A stretch of 39,785 nucleotides of DNA from Chloroflexota bacterium (GTDB taxonomy: Bacteria > Chloroflexota > Dehalococcoidia > UBA3495), in NCBI GenBank assembly GCA_022576105.1, contig JACZRM010000001.1:1-39785 (forward strand), in the 5' to 3' direction. The position numbers and the translations under genes are program-made. The notes below the pieces were generated by a model, which saw only the letters and a program-made list of their open reading frames with translations, did no database searches and was not told where the DNA came from. This document shows, piece after piece, positions 30,872 through 39,660 of the stretch; positions within the stretch are counted from its first letter, which is position 1; each line of letters starts with the position of its first letter.

Positions 30872-32029
30872 TCAGGTCTGCATATTGTTCAAACAGGTTG
30901 CAGCATCCTCAATTTCTGATTTTACTTCCGGGTCAGTCTCTAATTCAAGGGCGCGTTTCAGCGCGGCCACCGCCTGGCTTCCGCCAATTTGTCCCAGCGC
31001 CCAGGCCGCGTGACATTGCACCAAAGGTTCCGCATTTTCCAGAGCGTCAACCAGCGCCGGGATGGCCGATTGGTCTTTGAGATTGCCCAGGGCCACGCAG
31101 GCGTTGCGCTGCAGTCCTGTTCGTTTGGCCCGCATTATCGGCGTACCCTGGAATCGCTGCCTGAATTGCTCCTCGGATAGTTGCAGCAATTCCACCAGGT
31201 CCAGGGAAGCCAGACCCACGTTTTGGAATGCCCGTTCTGGGGTGGGCGTGGCCTTGCGGTTGACCGGGCACACCTCCTGGCAAATATCGCAGCCGAACAC
31301 CCAATCCAGCATCTTGGGCCTGAGTTCAACCGGTATCGGTCCCCGATTCTCAATGGTCAGGTGGGAAATACAGCGGGAATTGTCGATGACGTAGGGCGCG
31401 ACGATGGCTCCGGTGGGACAGGCATCGATGCAGCGAACGCAACTGCCGCAGGTCTTGCTTAGGGGTGGGTCGGGTTCTATTGCCAGATCGGTGATTATTT
31501 GCCCTAGAAAAACCCAAGAACCCAACTGGGGAGTTAGAATGTTGGTATTCTTGCCGAACCAGCCCAGGCCTGACCGATTAGCCGCGGCCCGGTCCAGCAT
31601 GGGGCCGTCATCCACATACCAGCGGGCGTCAACCTGGACATCCAATCGCTGGGAAAGGACCGAAACGTACTCGCGCATCTTACGTTTGATAACCCGGTGG
31701 TAGTCCCGCCCCCGGGCGTAGCGAGCTACCTTGCCCTTGGGGGTTGCGCCCTTTCCAGCGGCGTCTGGCGCCGAGGTATCTTCCACGAAGTAGTTGAGTC
31801 CCAGGCAGATGATCGAGCGTGCGGCGGGCAGCAATCCTTCCGGTCTGCTGCCTCGCTCAACCCTTGATTCGGTATACCAGGGCAGGCCGTCCATCAGTCC
31901 CTGGCTGATGCGCTCCAGCGTGACCGCTCGGTCTTGGGCGAACTCTTCCGCCGAGGTCACCCGTACCAGGTCAAATCCCAACTCCGTAGCCAGAGCTTTG
32001 ACGGTGTCTTTAATGTCGGGTGCAGACAT
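30872..32029 (-). CDS. queG: Epoxyqueuosine reductase QueG
   Basis: Last enzyme of queuosine synthesis; uses cobalamin and two 4Fe-4S clusters to reduce epoxyqueuosine in tRNA. 385 residues. The N-terminal domain has SIICLGLNYF and RYARGRDYHRVIKRKM. The active region has YVDDGPMLDRAAANRSGLG. The first cluster motif is Cys-x2-Cys-x2-Cys-x3-Cys (194-204, CGSCVRCIDACPTG). The second uses Cys220, Cys247, Cys250 and Cys254 (CDICQEVCPVNRK). A C-terminal HEAT-repeat part is present (about 300-378). The start is the ATG of MSAPDIKDTV; a TTG six codons upstream is also in frame. The ribosome-binding site is weak. Confidence 0.93.
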   Translation of the reverse strand: MSAPDIKDTVKALATELGFDLVRVTSAEEFAQDRAVTLERISQGLMDGLPWYTESRVERGSRPEGLLPAARSIICLGLNYFVEDTSAPDAAGKGATPKGKVARYARGRDYHRVIKRKMREYVSVLSQRLDVQVDARWYVDDGPMLDRAAANRSGLGWFGKNTNILTPQLGSWVFLGQIITDLAIEPDPPLSKTCGSCVRCIDACPTGAIVAPYVIDNSRCISHLTIENRGPIPVELRPKMLDWVFGCDICQEVCPVNRKATPTPERAFQNVGLASLDLVELLQLSEEQFRQRFQGTPIMRAKRTGLQRNACVALGNLKDQSAIPALVDALENAEPLVQCHAAWALGQIGGSQAVAALKRALELETDPEVKSEIEDAATCLNNMQT

Positions 32030-32073
32030 AGTAGTAAACCGGCCCAATCACCGCAGCCAAGACCGCGGGAGCA

Positions 32074-32592
32074 TCAAAGGTTCTCTCCCATATATTTGCC
32101 CTGATAACCCTGGGACGCTGCTGTGCCCAGTCTAAAAAAGACCAACTGCATCAACCTGGCTCCCTGCTGAACCCGGTAGCCCTGGGGATGGTGCACCACC
32201 ATCAAGGCTTGGGAGCGGCCCTGATAGCCGGCATCCCACACGGCGGTGTGAATGCTCACCGCGCTGCGCAGCAGGCTGGAGCGCGGCCTGCCTAACGCCA
32301 TCAAGTCCAGCGGCAAGGCAACCACCTCATTGAAGGTTATCAAATAAGAGCCGGTCGGCAATGGGAGCCATCCCCCTTGGTCAAAAATCAGGGGGCGGGT
32401 CTTGGATACCGCCCGCGTTTCTGCTCCCTGACCCATGCTGCCCGGAGTCGCCAATTTGCTGACTTCCTTCAGCGTCAAATCAAATCCGTTGGGTTGGAGC
32501 TGATCGTCCAGTGACCGGAAGTCGCCGATCAATGGAGGCTCCTGCCGCACCAATTCAGCGATGGATTCGCGACCTAAAACCTCTCCGCTCAT
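32074..32592 (-). CDS. dCTP deaminase/dUTPase family protein
   Basis: 172 residues of the trimeric dUTPase/dCTP deaminase family, which keeps uracil out of DNA by removing dUTP or making dUMP. Typical segments are LQPNGFDLTLKEVSKL, GSYLITFNEVVALPLDLMA, GRPRSSLLRSAVSIHTAVWD and YQGRSQALMVVHHP, then GARLMQLVFF. The catalytic and nucleotide-binding stretch RSSLLR..AVWDAGYQG is intact. It resembles archaeal-type dCTP deaminase-like dUTPases more than the trimeric bacterial Dut. GAGGAA precedes the ATG. It lies 94 nt after groEL, across a terminator hairpin. Confidence 0.8.
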   Translation of the reverse strand: MSGEVLGRESIAELVRQEPPLIGDFRSLDDQLQPNGFDLTLKEVSKLATPGSMGQGAETRAVSKTRPLIFDQGGWLPLPTGSYLITFNEVVALPLDLMALGRPRSSLLRSAVSIHTAVWDAGYQGRSQALMVVHHPQGYRVQQGARLMQLVFFRLGTAASQGYQGKYMGENL

Positions 32593-32609
32593 TATTCCTC
32601 ACACCCCCA

Positions 32610-32655
32610 AAAGTTAAAGGCCCGGAGAGTATTGTATCGCACAAAGCTCCGGGCC
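32610..32655 (-). terminator. Terminator between groEL and the dUTPase gene
   Basis: On the minus strand, GGCCCGGAG and CTCCGGGCC form a perfect 9-bp stem, followed by TTTAACTTTT. The T run is interrupted, so some read-through into the dUTPase-queG group is possible. Confidence 0.7.
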
Positions 32656-32686
32656 GGTGTAGACGGTCGTTAGATTAGTGGTGCGT

Positions 32687-34312
32687 TTAGTCGTGCATGA
32701 AGTCCTGTATATCGGCGGGCAATGGAACATGCACCGGGATCTCCGTTACCACTACTCCCGTGGTAAGCATCATGCCCGCCACGCTGACGGCATTCTGGAG
32801 GGCGGACCTGGTTACCTTGGCTGGGTCGATGACTCCCCGTGAAATCAGGTGGGTGTACTCGCCCTTTTCGGCGTCAAACCCCCAGTCGCCTTCACCGTCT
32901 CGTACGTGTTCCAGAACCACCTGGCCAGGGTGCCCGGCGTTATCGGCGATCAGCATCAAGGGCGCGTTCAAAGCTTCTTTGAGAATCCGCACGCCCAGGA
33001 CTTCTTCACCTTGCAACTGCTGCTCCAGGTCGTCCAGGACGCTGCCGGCCCGGATCAGGGCGACGCCGCCCCCGGGTACGATTCCCTCTTCAATGGCGGC
33101 CCTGGTGGCGGCCAAGGCGTCCTCGGTGCGGCCCTTGCGTTCGTTAAGCTCGGGCTCGGTAGCTGCGCCCACCTTGATCACGGCCACTCCACCGGCCATG
33201 GCCGCCAGGCGCTCTTGCAGTTTTTCCCGGTCGTAGTCCGAGGTAGTGTCTTCGATCTGGACTCGAAGCTGCTCGATCCTGCCGTGGATCGCGGCTTCTT
33301 CGCCGCCACCATCCACGATGGTTGATTCGTCCTTCAGGCAAAGCAGCCGGCGGGCGGAACCCAGATGGGAAAGCTCGACCGAGTCCAGGCTCAATCCAGT
33401 GTCGGAGCTGATAACAGTGGCTCCAGTCATGATGGCCATGTCTTCCAGCAACGCCTTGCGTCGGTCGCCAAAGCCCGGGGCTTTTATCGCCACGCAGTTC
33501 AGCGTTCCCCGCAGTTTGTTTACCACCATGGTGGCCAGTGCTTGGCCGTCGATGTCCTCGGCAATAACAACCAGCGGACGTCGGCCTCCTTCAGTTACTT
33601 TTTCCAAGGTTGGAATGATGTCGCTGGCGGAACTGACTTTCTGGTCGGTAATCAAGATCAGCGGACCATCCAGGTCCACCTCCATACGTTGGGCGTCGGT
33701 AACAAAGTGGGGCGACAGGTATCCCCGGTCCAATCGCATTCCTTCAACGATTTCCAAATCGTCGTCGATGCTCTTGGACTCTTCGACGGTTATAACCCCT
33801 TCCCGGCCAACTTTATCCATCGCCTCGGCAATCAGTTCGGCGATGGGCTCCTCATGGGCGGATAATGCGGCGATCCTGGCCACTTGTTCCCGGTTCTCCA
33901 CCGGGATCGACATCTTTTCGATCTCTGTTACCACTGCGTCTAGGGCTTTGTTTATCCCAGACCTGAGGGTCATGCCGCTGGCTCCGGCGGCCACGTTTTT
34001 GAATCCCTCTTGCACAATGGACCTGGCCAGGACTACCGAGGTGGTTGTGCCGTCACCGACCACATCGTTGGTCTTGGAGGCGGCCTCTTTCACTATTTGA
34101 GCGCCCAGGTTTTCGTAAGGGTCGGGCAGCTGGACTTCTTTGGCCACCGTCACGCCGTCACTGCACACCACCGGCAAGGCCCACATTCTGGCCAGCAGAA
34201 CATTTCTGCCGCTGGGTCCCAGGGTCAAGCCAACCACCCGGCCCAACTCATTTACACCGCGCATCAGGCTGGCGCGGGCTTCTTCGTTAAAGACTAACTG
34301 CTTGTCTGCCAT
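32687..34312 (-). CDS. groEL: Chaperonin GroEL (divergent, no adjacent groES)
   Basis: 60-kDa chaperonin, 541 residues, full length. ATP-site residues are in place and match E. coli numbers: TLGP (30-33), Asp52 in SDGVTVAKE, Asp87 in GDGTTTSVV and Asp398 in TEDALAATRAA, with EGIVPGGG after. Differences from typical GroEL are Ser34 for Lys in LGPSGRNV, ARMWALPVVC in place of the usual EKKWGAPTI, and an ending DIQDFMHD instead of a Gly-Gly-Met repeat tail. There is no groES upstream, and I see no CIRCE operator (TTAGCACTC-N9-GAGTGCTAA). A weak 6-bp inverted repeat AAATTG/CAATTT lies in the leader. GGAG lies 6 nt before the ATG. It may be a second, specialised copy. Confidence 0.92.
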   Translation of the reverse strand: MADKQLVFNEEARASLMRGVNELGRVVGLTLGPSGRNVLLARMWALPVVCSDGVTVAKEVQLPDPYENLGAQIVKEAASKTNDVVGDGTTTSVVLARSIVQEGFKNVAAGASGMTLRSGINKALDAVVTEIEKMSIPVENREQVARIAALSAHEEPIAELIAEAMDKVGREGVITVEESKSIDDDLEIVEGMRLDRGYLSPHFVTDAQRMEVDLDGPLILITDQKVSSASDIIPTLEKVTEGGRRPLVVIAEDIDGQALATMVVNKLRGTLNCVAIKAPGFGDRRKALLEDMAIMTGATVISSDTGLSLDSVELSHLGSARRLLCLKDESTIVDGGGEEAAIHGRIEQLRVQIEDTTSDYDREKLQERLAAMAGGVAVIKVGAATEPELNERKGRTEDALAATRAAIEEGIVPGGGVALIRAGSVLDDLEQQLQGEEVLGVRILKEALNAPLMLIADNAGHPGQVVLEHVRDGEGDWGFDAEKGEYTHLISRGVIDPAKVTRSALQNAVSVAGMMLTTGVVVTEIPVHVPLPADIQDFMHD

Positions 34313-34569
34313 AGTTGACTCCTCAGTAGATAATCAAGTTGCTGTTAATAAAATTGGTAGCAATCAATTTGAACGGTGCGCCAATTTAGAGGACGCTGCC
34401 AGGGAGTGCCACTAAATTTCCGCGCAAGGTCGGTAGAAATCCCCCAGCGTTTAGTCACTGGAGTCTAGCCGATTCCAACTAACAAATATGCGGCAGGCGG
34501 CGGAGATTGTCAACCATGGTCTTGCCGCCATACAGGGCAATCGCATACGGCATGTGCGTGGTCTTTGCG

Positions 34570-34625
34570 AGGAGTTCCCATGGAATCGGGACGACGAAGC
34601 AATCTTATGCACTTGAGATTGCTTC
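34570..34625. repeat. TCGGGACGACGAAG repeat, copy 2, with 10-bp hairpin
   Basis: It carries AATCGGGACGACGAAGC like the copy at 24.29 kb. GAAGCAATCT (34596-34605) and AGATTGCTTC (34616-34625) form a perfect 10-bp stem. GCTTTCGCTCGCAATGACG follows. Nothing else is recognised in the 34313-34758 gap. Confidence 0.7.
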
Positions 34626-34758
34626 GCTTTCGCTCGCAATGACGTCGAAGCGGTTCTCAGATGCAAATGTTCGGTGCCGCCAGAACCAGCGGCTTTTCCT
34701 GATGCGATTCGGCACGCCCCCGGCGCTCCCTGAGGTTTCAGCCGTTTTATCAGCCATT

Positions 34759-35289
34759 TTAAGTAAGCTCCAGCGGCGGGCCCCACAGCCGAACGTCGGC
34801 TTTGCCTGCTACTTGACTGCACAAGACTTGCATCGAGACCGCCGATGTTGGGTGAAGCGTCTCCGGCGCTAATTCGGCCAGGGGGACCAGCACAAAGGCC
34901 CGCTCCGACATTCGGATGTGGGGAATTTGAAGGTCCGGTTCGGCCACCTGGATCACCTGGTCACTGTAAAGCAGGATATCAATGTCGATGACCCTTGGCC
35001 CGTAGCGGACATTCTCCTGCCGGCCCAGGTCCTGCTCGATGGTCTTGACCAACTGCAGTAAGGGCGTCGGCGGCAGGGTGGTGCGAATCTCGGCCACACA
35101 GTTCAGGAAATCCGGCTGGTCGGCGACTCCCCAGGGGGCGGTCTCATATAACGACGAGCTTTTGATCACCCGGATCTCAGGCGTTTCAGCCAGGAGGCGC
35201 AGCGCCCGGGACAGGTTGGATTCTCGATCGCCCAGATTAGCGCCCAAGCCCAGGTAGGCGGTTACTTGCTCCAATTTGCGGGTCTCCAC
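34759..35289 (-). CDS. folK: 2-amino-4-hydroxy-6-hydroxymethyldihydropteridine pyrophosphokinase
   Basis: Transfers pyrophosphate from ATP to 6-hydroxymethyl-dihydropterin in folate synthesis. 176 residues. Family motifs are AYLGLGANLGDRESNLSRAL, SSLYETAPWG, DQPDFLNCV and the metal/ATP stretch GPRVIDIDILLY, then PHIRMSERAFVLVPLAELAP. The GTG start overlaps the end of folP by 28 nt; a TTG five codons later, closer to a GGTGGAG site, is possible. FolP acts next in the pathway, so the two genes form one folate unit. Confidence 0.92.
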   Translation of the reverse strand: METRKLEQVTAYLGLGANLGDRESNLSRALRLLAETPEIRVIKSSSLYETAPWGVADQPDFLNCVAEIRTTLPPTPLLQLVKTIEQDLGRQENVRYGPRVIDIDILLYSDQVIQVAEPDLQIPHIRMSERAFVLVPLAELAPETLHPTSAVSMQVLCSQVAGKADVRLWGPPLELT

Positions 35290-36134
35290 CCTCGTACGAT
35301 GGCGTCGGTCATGCGGCTGACCCGCACCATCTCTTTGACGTCATGGACCCGCACAATGTCCGCTCCGCCGGCGATGGACATTGCCACGGTGGCAGCGGTG
35401 CCTTCCAGTCGCTCCGCCACCGGCACATCCAGGACCTTGCCGATGGTGGACTTGCGGGATGTGCCCAGCAGCAGTGGATGCCCCAACGACTGGAACTCAC
35501 CCAGTCTCCGCAGCACTTCCAGGTTGTGGTCCGGGGTCTTGCCGAAGCCGATCCCCGGGTCGAGGATGATGTTCTCTTGAGGGACGCCCGCTTGTTGAGC
35601 AGTGTCGATGCTGTGCCGCAAGCTGGCGAAAATGTCCGGCAGCAAATCTTGGTACTCGGTGGTGTTCTGGTTGTGCATCAGGATTATCGGCACACCGGCC
35701 TGGGCGGCGAGCTGGGCCAACTTTGGGTCGGCTTTCAGCCCCCAAATGTCGTTGATGATTACCGCGCCGGCGTCCAGGGCCGGCCGGGCGATCGACGACT
35801 TGTAGGTATCAACGCTGATGGGCAAGCTAACCTGGGCAGCAATGGCCTCCAGCGGGGGAATCAGACGCCGTAACTCTTCTTCGGTCGAGATGGGCTGGTG
35901 GCCGGGACGCGTTGACTCGGCGCCCACGTCCAGAAAATCGGCGCCTGCTTCTTGGAAGCGCAGCGCCTGGTCTACAATGGCTGAAACGTCGTTGCCCAGA
36001 CCGTCGCCGGAGAAGGAGTCGGGCGTCACGTTGACAATGCCCATTACATAAGTGCGGCGTCCCCAAATGAGGCGTTCGCCGTTGGCGACGCGGAGGTCAG
36101 TGAGTGATTTAGTTGATGGAGGCATTGCGGTCAT
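35262..36134 (-). CDS. folP: Dihydropteroate synthase
   Basis: Joins p-aminobenzoate to the pterin pyrophosphate made by FolK. A TIM barrel of about 290 residues. Signatures are VMGIVNVTPDSFSGDG, DFLDVGAESTRPGH, ISVDTYKSSIARPALDAGA, IINDIWGL, LDPGIGFGKT and LLLGTSRKSTIG, all complete. The start is set at MTAMPPSTKSL, because a TAGAAT -10-like box (36154-36159) lies just upstream, so the longer frame would begin before the transcript. An ATG three codons further in is also possible. It is divergent from the carboxyltransferase gene, with about 110 bp between the starts. Confidence 0.93.
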   Translation of the reverse strand: MTAMPPSTKSLTDLRVANGERLIWGRRTYVMGIVNVTPDSFSGDGLGNDVSAIVDQALRFQEAGADFLDVGAESTRPGHQPISTEEELRRLIPPLEAIAAQVSLPISVDTYKSSIARPALDAGAVIINDIWGLKADPKLAQLAAQAGVPIILMHNQNTTEYQDLLPDIFASLRHSIDTAQQAGVPQENIILDPGIGFGKTPDHNLEVLRRLGEFQSLGHPLLLGTSRKSTIGKVLDVPVAERLEGTAATVAMSIAGGADIVRVHDVKEMVRVSRMTDAIVRGWRPANWSK

Positions 36135-36244
36135 CAAACCCAGAACATTTCTAATTCTACACCCACCAATACCGCCTTGCGCGGGCCATAACTGCTCTGC
36201 TAGCATGGGCCTGTTGGACCTATACGGCGATCGGGAAGGGCAAC

Positions 36245-37810
36245 ATGACAGCAGAAAAGCGACGAATCGACGACAAGATAGAGAACCTGGACCGGATGCG
36301 CCAGCAGGCCTACAAAGGCGGCGGCCAGCAGCGCATCGACCAGCAGCATGGCCGGGGCAAGCTAACCGCCCGGGAGCGTCTGGCCAAACTGATGGACCAA
36401 GGCACCTTTCAGGAGATCGATTCTTTTGTGACCCATCGGACCACCGACTTCGGTCTGGCTGACCGCAAGTTCTTGGGCGATGCCGTAGTCACCGGTCATG
36501 GCCTGATCGATGGCCGCCAGGTTTTTGCCTACGCCCAGGACTTTACCGTGTTCGGCGGCTCTCTGTCTGAAGTTGTGGGCCAGAAAATCTGCAAGGTAAT
36601 GGACCTGGCGGGTAAGACCGGCTGCCCGATGATCGGCCTGAACGACTCGGGCGGCGCGCGAATTCAGGAAGGCGTATCCAGCCTGGCGGCCTACGGCGAT
36701 ATTTTTCTGCGTAACACGCTCTACTCCGGGGTGGTGCCTCAGATATCGGTTATCATGGGGCCGGCGGCGGGCGGTGCGGTATACTCTCCGGCCATCACCG
36801 ATTTCATCTTTATGGTGAAGGGAACCGGGCAGATGTACATCACCGGGCCCGATGTGGTCAAGGCGGTAACCGGCGCCGAAGTGACTCACGAGGAACTGGG
36901 CGGGGCCGACTCCCACGCGACCCGCAGCGGGGTGGCCCAATTTGTCTACGAGACGGAAGATGAGTGTCTGGAGGAAGTGCGCCGCCTGCTCAGCTTCCTT
37001 CCCCTGAATAATATTGAAGACGGGCCCACCTACGATTCCGACGATCCCATTGACCGCTCGAACCAGGAGCTGCGTTACCTGGTGCCCGACGAGGCCAACC
37101 GCCCCTATGACATTCGCGATATCATCTACAAGATCGTAGACGATGAAGAATTCATGGAAGTCCACCAGAGTTTTGCCCCCAACATAGTGGTGGGATTTGG
37201 CCGGTTCAACGGACGTTCAGTGGGTGTCGTGGGCAATCAGCCCGCCTATTTGGCCGGAGTTCTAGACATCAACGCATCGGTCAAAGCCGCCAGATTCGTC
37301 CGGTTTTGCGACTGCTTCAATATTCCGCTGGTAACCCTGGTGGACGTTCCTGGATTTATGCCCGGGGTTGATCAGGAGTATGGCGGCATAATTCGCCACG
37401 GGGCCAAGCTGATCTATGCCTACGCCGAAGCCACGGTGCCCAAAATTTGTGTGATTACCCGCAAAGCCTACGGTGGGGCCTACATCGTGATGAGCAGCAA
37501 GCACCTCAATTCTGATATAAACCTGGCCTGGCCTTCGGCGGAAATTTCCGTGATGGGCCCCGAAGGCGCAATTAACATAATTTATCGCGAAGAGATTTCC
37601 CGGGCGGATGATCCCCAGCAGACCCGGGAGGAACTTACTAAAGACTATCAGGATAAATTTACCAACCCTTACATCGCCGCCAGCCGGGGTTTTCTGGACG
37701 ATGTTATCGATCCGTCGGAAACCCGCCTGAAGATAATCAAGTCTCTGGACATGCTGCGGAACAAGCGAGACCACCTGCCGTCCAAGAAGCACGGCAACAT
37801 TCCCCTGTAG
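36245..37810 (+). CDS. Acyl-CoA carboxylase carboxyltransferase (beta) subunit, propionyl-CoA type
   Basis: 521 residues. Transfers carboxyl from biotin to an acyl-CoA, usually propionyl- or acetyl-CoA. N-terminal half: [38 protein letters not shown] and the first oxyanion loop SGGARIQEG (about 135-143). C-terminal half: [21 protein letters not shown] and the second oxyanion loop [10 protein letters not shown] (409-418). All of the expected motifs are present. No biotin carboxylase or biotin carrier gene is nearby, so the complex must be built from genes elsewhere. GGAAGGG lies 7 nt before the ATG. It could belong to a methylmalonyl-CoA or 3-hydroxypropionate route; the substrate cannot be read from sequence. 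Confidence 0.93.
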   Translation: MTAEKRRIDDKIENLDRMRQQAYKGGGQQRIDQQHGRGKLTARERLAKLMDQGTFQEIDSFVTHRTTDFGLADRKFLGDAVVTGHGLIDGRQVFAYAQDFTVFGGSLSEVVGQKICKVMDLAGKTGCPMIGLNDSGGARIQEGVSSLAAYGDIFLRNTLYSGVVPQISVIMGPAAGGAVYSPAITDFIFMVKGTGQMYITGPDVVKAVTGAEVTHEELGGADSHATRSGVAQFVYETEDECLEEVRRLLSFLPLNNIEDGPTYDSDDPIDRSNQELRYLVPDEANRPYDIRDIIYKIVDDEEFMEVHQSFAPNIVVGFGRFNGRSVGVVGNQPAYLAGVLDINASVKAARFVRFCDCFNIPLVTLVDVPGFMPGVDQEYGGIIRHGAKLIYAYAEATVPKICVITRKAYGGAYIVMSSKHLNSDINLAWPSAEISVMGPEGAINIIYREEISRADDPQQTREELTKDYQDKFTNPYIAASRGFLDDVIDPSETRLKIIKSLDMLRNKRDHLPSKKHGNIPL

Positions 37811-37835
37811 TCTCGAGGCGGCTTTGCTTTGCCGG

Positions 37836-37875
37836 TGGTCTCGATACGGCGTTTTGGCCTGCTCGACCAACGGGC
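37836..37875. repeat. GGTCTCGATACGGCG...GCTCGACCAACGGG repeat arm
   Basis: One arm of the GGTCTCGATAC family seen in full at 25.08 kb. It lies in the 356-bp gap after the carboxyltransferase gene, which otherwise holds the next repeat and no gene. Confidence 0.55.
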
Positions 37876-37922
37876 GGCGTCGAGTCGATTGAGTCGCGAA
37901 ACGGCTCGAAACGTTGATGTAA

Positions 37923-37961
37923 CCCTGAGAGTAGCGAAGGGTCTAGTATCCAGGGAACTAG
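37923..37961 (+). repeat. CCCTGAGAGTAGCGAAGGGT repeat, copy 1
   Basis: 39-bp unit ending TATCCAGGGAACTAG. It differs from the copy near 39.34 kb at three positions by my alignment. Confidence 0.75.
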
Positions 37962-38166
37962 GTACTTCGCGGAGTTTATCCCGCGCGGGGCCGAAGCGCT
38001 CAGAATAATTTTTGAGGCTAGGCCGCCGGTAGCTTAAATACCTCCTGCCCGCCATATTCTGAGTGCTGTATACTTGCGCCACGCTAGTTGCTGCCCATAG
38101 GGTGGCATCGTTTCCATCGGCTCGATTCTGTCTCAACTCAAAGCACATCAACTATAAGGCGCAGCA

Positions 38167-39174
38167 ATGGAATTTGGACTTTTCGACCAGTTGCCCTGTG
38201 CGGCGACACAAGAAACCTACGCCCGCTATCAGGAGATTATCCGCCAGAGCAAGCTGGCCGACCAATTGGGATTGGACTCGGTCTGGCTGGCCGAATATCA
38301 CTTCACGCCCCACTTCTCCGTCATGCCCTCCCCATTGCTGGTGGCCTCGGCCATTGCCCAATGCACCCAACGGGTGAAAATCGGCACCGCGGTCAATTTG
38401 CTGCCATTACATCAGCCCATTCGTCTGGCCGAAGAAGTCGCTACTCTGGATGTACTTTCCCAAGGTAGGGCCATCTTTGGCATTGGCCGGGGTTCCAACG
38501 CAGAACACTACGAGGGCCTGGGTGTCCCCATGGAAGAAGGAAGGCCCAGGTTCGCCGAGGCTCTGGACCTGGTGCTCAAGTGTTGGACTCAGGACCGGGT
38601 TTGTCACCAGGGCGCCTATTACCAGGCCGATGATGTTCAGGTAGTGCCCAAGCCCTTCCAACAACCTCACCCGCCGGTCTACATCGCCGCCAATAGCCCG
38701 GAGACATTTCCCCTGGTCGGTGAGCTGGGGCACAACATCCTGGTCACGCCGCTGATGAGGGGCAATGAAGGAGTGCGGGACAACTTGGCGCTCTACCGGC
38801 AGAGCCTGACCGAGCATGGTCATGACCCGGCCAAGGTGAAGGTATTCCCCATCCTGACCGCCTGCGTTGCTGAGACCGGGCAGAAAGCGCGGGCCATCAT
38901 GGAGCCATCGTTGGATAATTACCTGGGGGTGTTGCGCGAGCGGCGTTCCAGAGCACCGGGCCGGACCATCGACCTGACCAGCGATGTAATATTGCGAGAC
39001 TATGCCGTGGTGGGAGACCCTCAGGAATGTATCGACCGGATTGCCCAGTTTCGAGAAATTTTCGGTTGCCAGGGAATCATGTTCTGGCACAATATCGGCG
39101 GCATGATCCCAGACGAAGCAGTGACCAAGTCCTTGCGGTTGTTCGTCGACAAAGTGCTGCCCCACTTCAAGTGA
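38167..39174 (+). CDS. LLM class flavin-dependent oxidoreductase (luciferase-like)
   Basis: 335 residues, TIM barrel of the bacterial luciferase superfamily, using FMNH2 or F420. Family segments are MEFGLFDQLPCAAT, LADQLGLDSVWLAEYHF, KIGTAVNLLPLHQPIRLAEE and LDVLSQGRAIFGIGRGSNA, then VVPKPFQQPHPPVYIAANS, and VVGDPQECIDRIAQFREIFG near the end. The GIGRG loop and YIAANS fit nucleotide binding. The substrate is unknown. Such genes are greatly expanded in SAR202-type Chloroflexota, where they are thought to attack recalcitrant organic compounds. AAGGCG lies a few bases before the ATG. Confidence 0.9.
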   Translation: MEFGLFDQLPCAATQETYARYQEIIRQSKLADQLGLDSVWLAEYHFTPHFSVMPSPLLVASAIAQCTQRVKIGTAVNLLPLHQPIRLAEEVATLDVLSQGRAIFGIGRGSNAEHYEGLGVPMEEGRPRFAEALDLVLKCWTQDRVCHQGAYYQADDVQVVPKPFQQPHPPVYIAANSPETFPLVGELGHNILVTPLMRGNEGVRDNLALYRQSLTEHGHDPAKVKVFPILTACVAETGQKARAIMEPSLDNYLGVLRERRSRAPGRTIDLTSDVILRDYAVVGDPQECIDRIAQFREIFGCQGIMFWHNIGGMIPDEAVTKSLRLFVDKVLPHFK

Positions 39175-39342
39175 TATATGTTCGATCAAGCCCACCGGGT
39201 AGTGCGAAGCTAAAAATGATTTTTAAGGCAGGGCATGCCGGGGCGTGAGACCCCTCGCCTGAGGCCTCTTCCACGGGGTGGGTTGACTCAAAAGTGTCAA
39301 TTGTGGTCGGCGTTTGAAGTGACGAGCGCATCCTTGATGCCA

Positions 39343-39381
39343 CCCTGAGCGTAGCGAAGGGTCTAAAATCCAGGGAACTAG
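39343..39381 (+). repeat. CCCTGAGCGTAGCGAAGGGT repeat, copy 2
   Basis: Second 39-bp unit, ending AATCCAGGGAACTAG. Both copies follow TTGATG closely, so the repeat extends somewhat to the left. Confidence 0.75.
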
Positions 39382-39471
39382 ACTCTTGGCGGGCTAAATA
39401 TGGCTTTTGAGTCAAGGCCCACATACGTAGAGAACGCCTGTTGGAAGGGAGCAGGAGGGATGGGTATCACC

Positions 39472-39545
39472 CTCATCCCTTCGACAGGCTCAGGGCGAAC
39501 GGACAAACCCGTTCGTGGTGAGCTTGTCGAACCATGAGCGGGTGG
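39472..39545. repeat. GTTCGTGGTGAGC-family repeat, copy 4
   Basis: CATCCCTTCGACAGGCTCAG plus GGCGAACGG on one side, CCGTTCGTGGTGAGCTTGTC plus GAACCATGAG on the other; the two halves are complementary. The 39175-39660 gap holds only repeats as far as I can see. Confidence 0.75.
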
Positions 39546-39660
39546 AATTATTGGTCGGTTTTTGGAACACAAGGTACTTTTGGAGCAAAGCCCATCAAGG
39601 GAGAAGGAGCTTAATTCCTCCCCGTTAAAAGGGGAAGAAAGAGAGTGACCCAAGCGCCAG

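Noticed and set aside
34313..34440. CIRCE operator before groEL
   Set aside because: Only GTGGCACTCC is reminiscent; no TTAGCACTC-N9-GAGTGCTAA repeat is present.
34451..34822. Minus-strand Ser/Arg-rich frame between folK and groEL
   Set aside because: It reads through a dispersed hairpin repeat and overlaps the end of folK.
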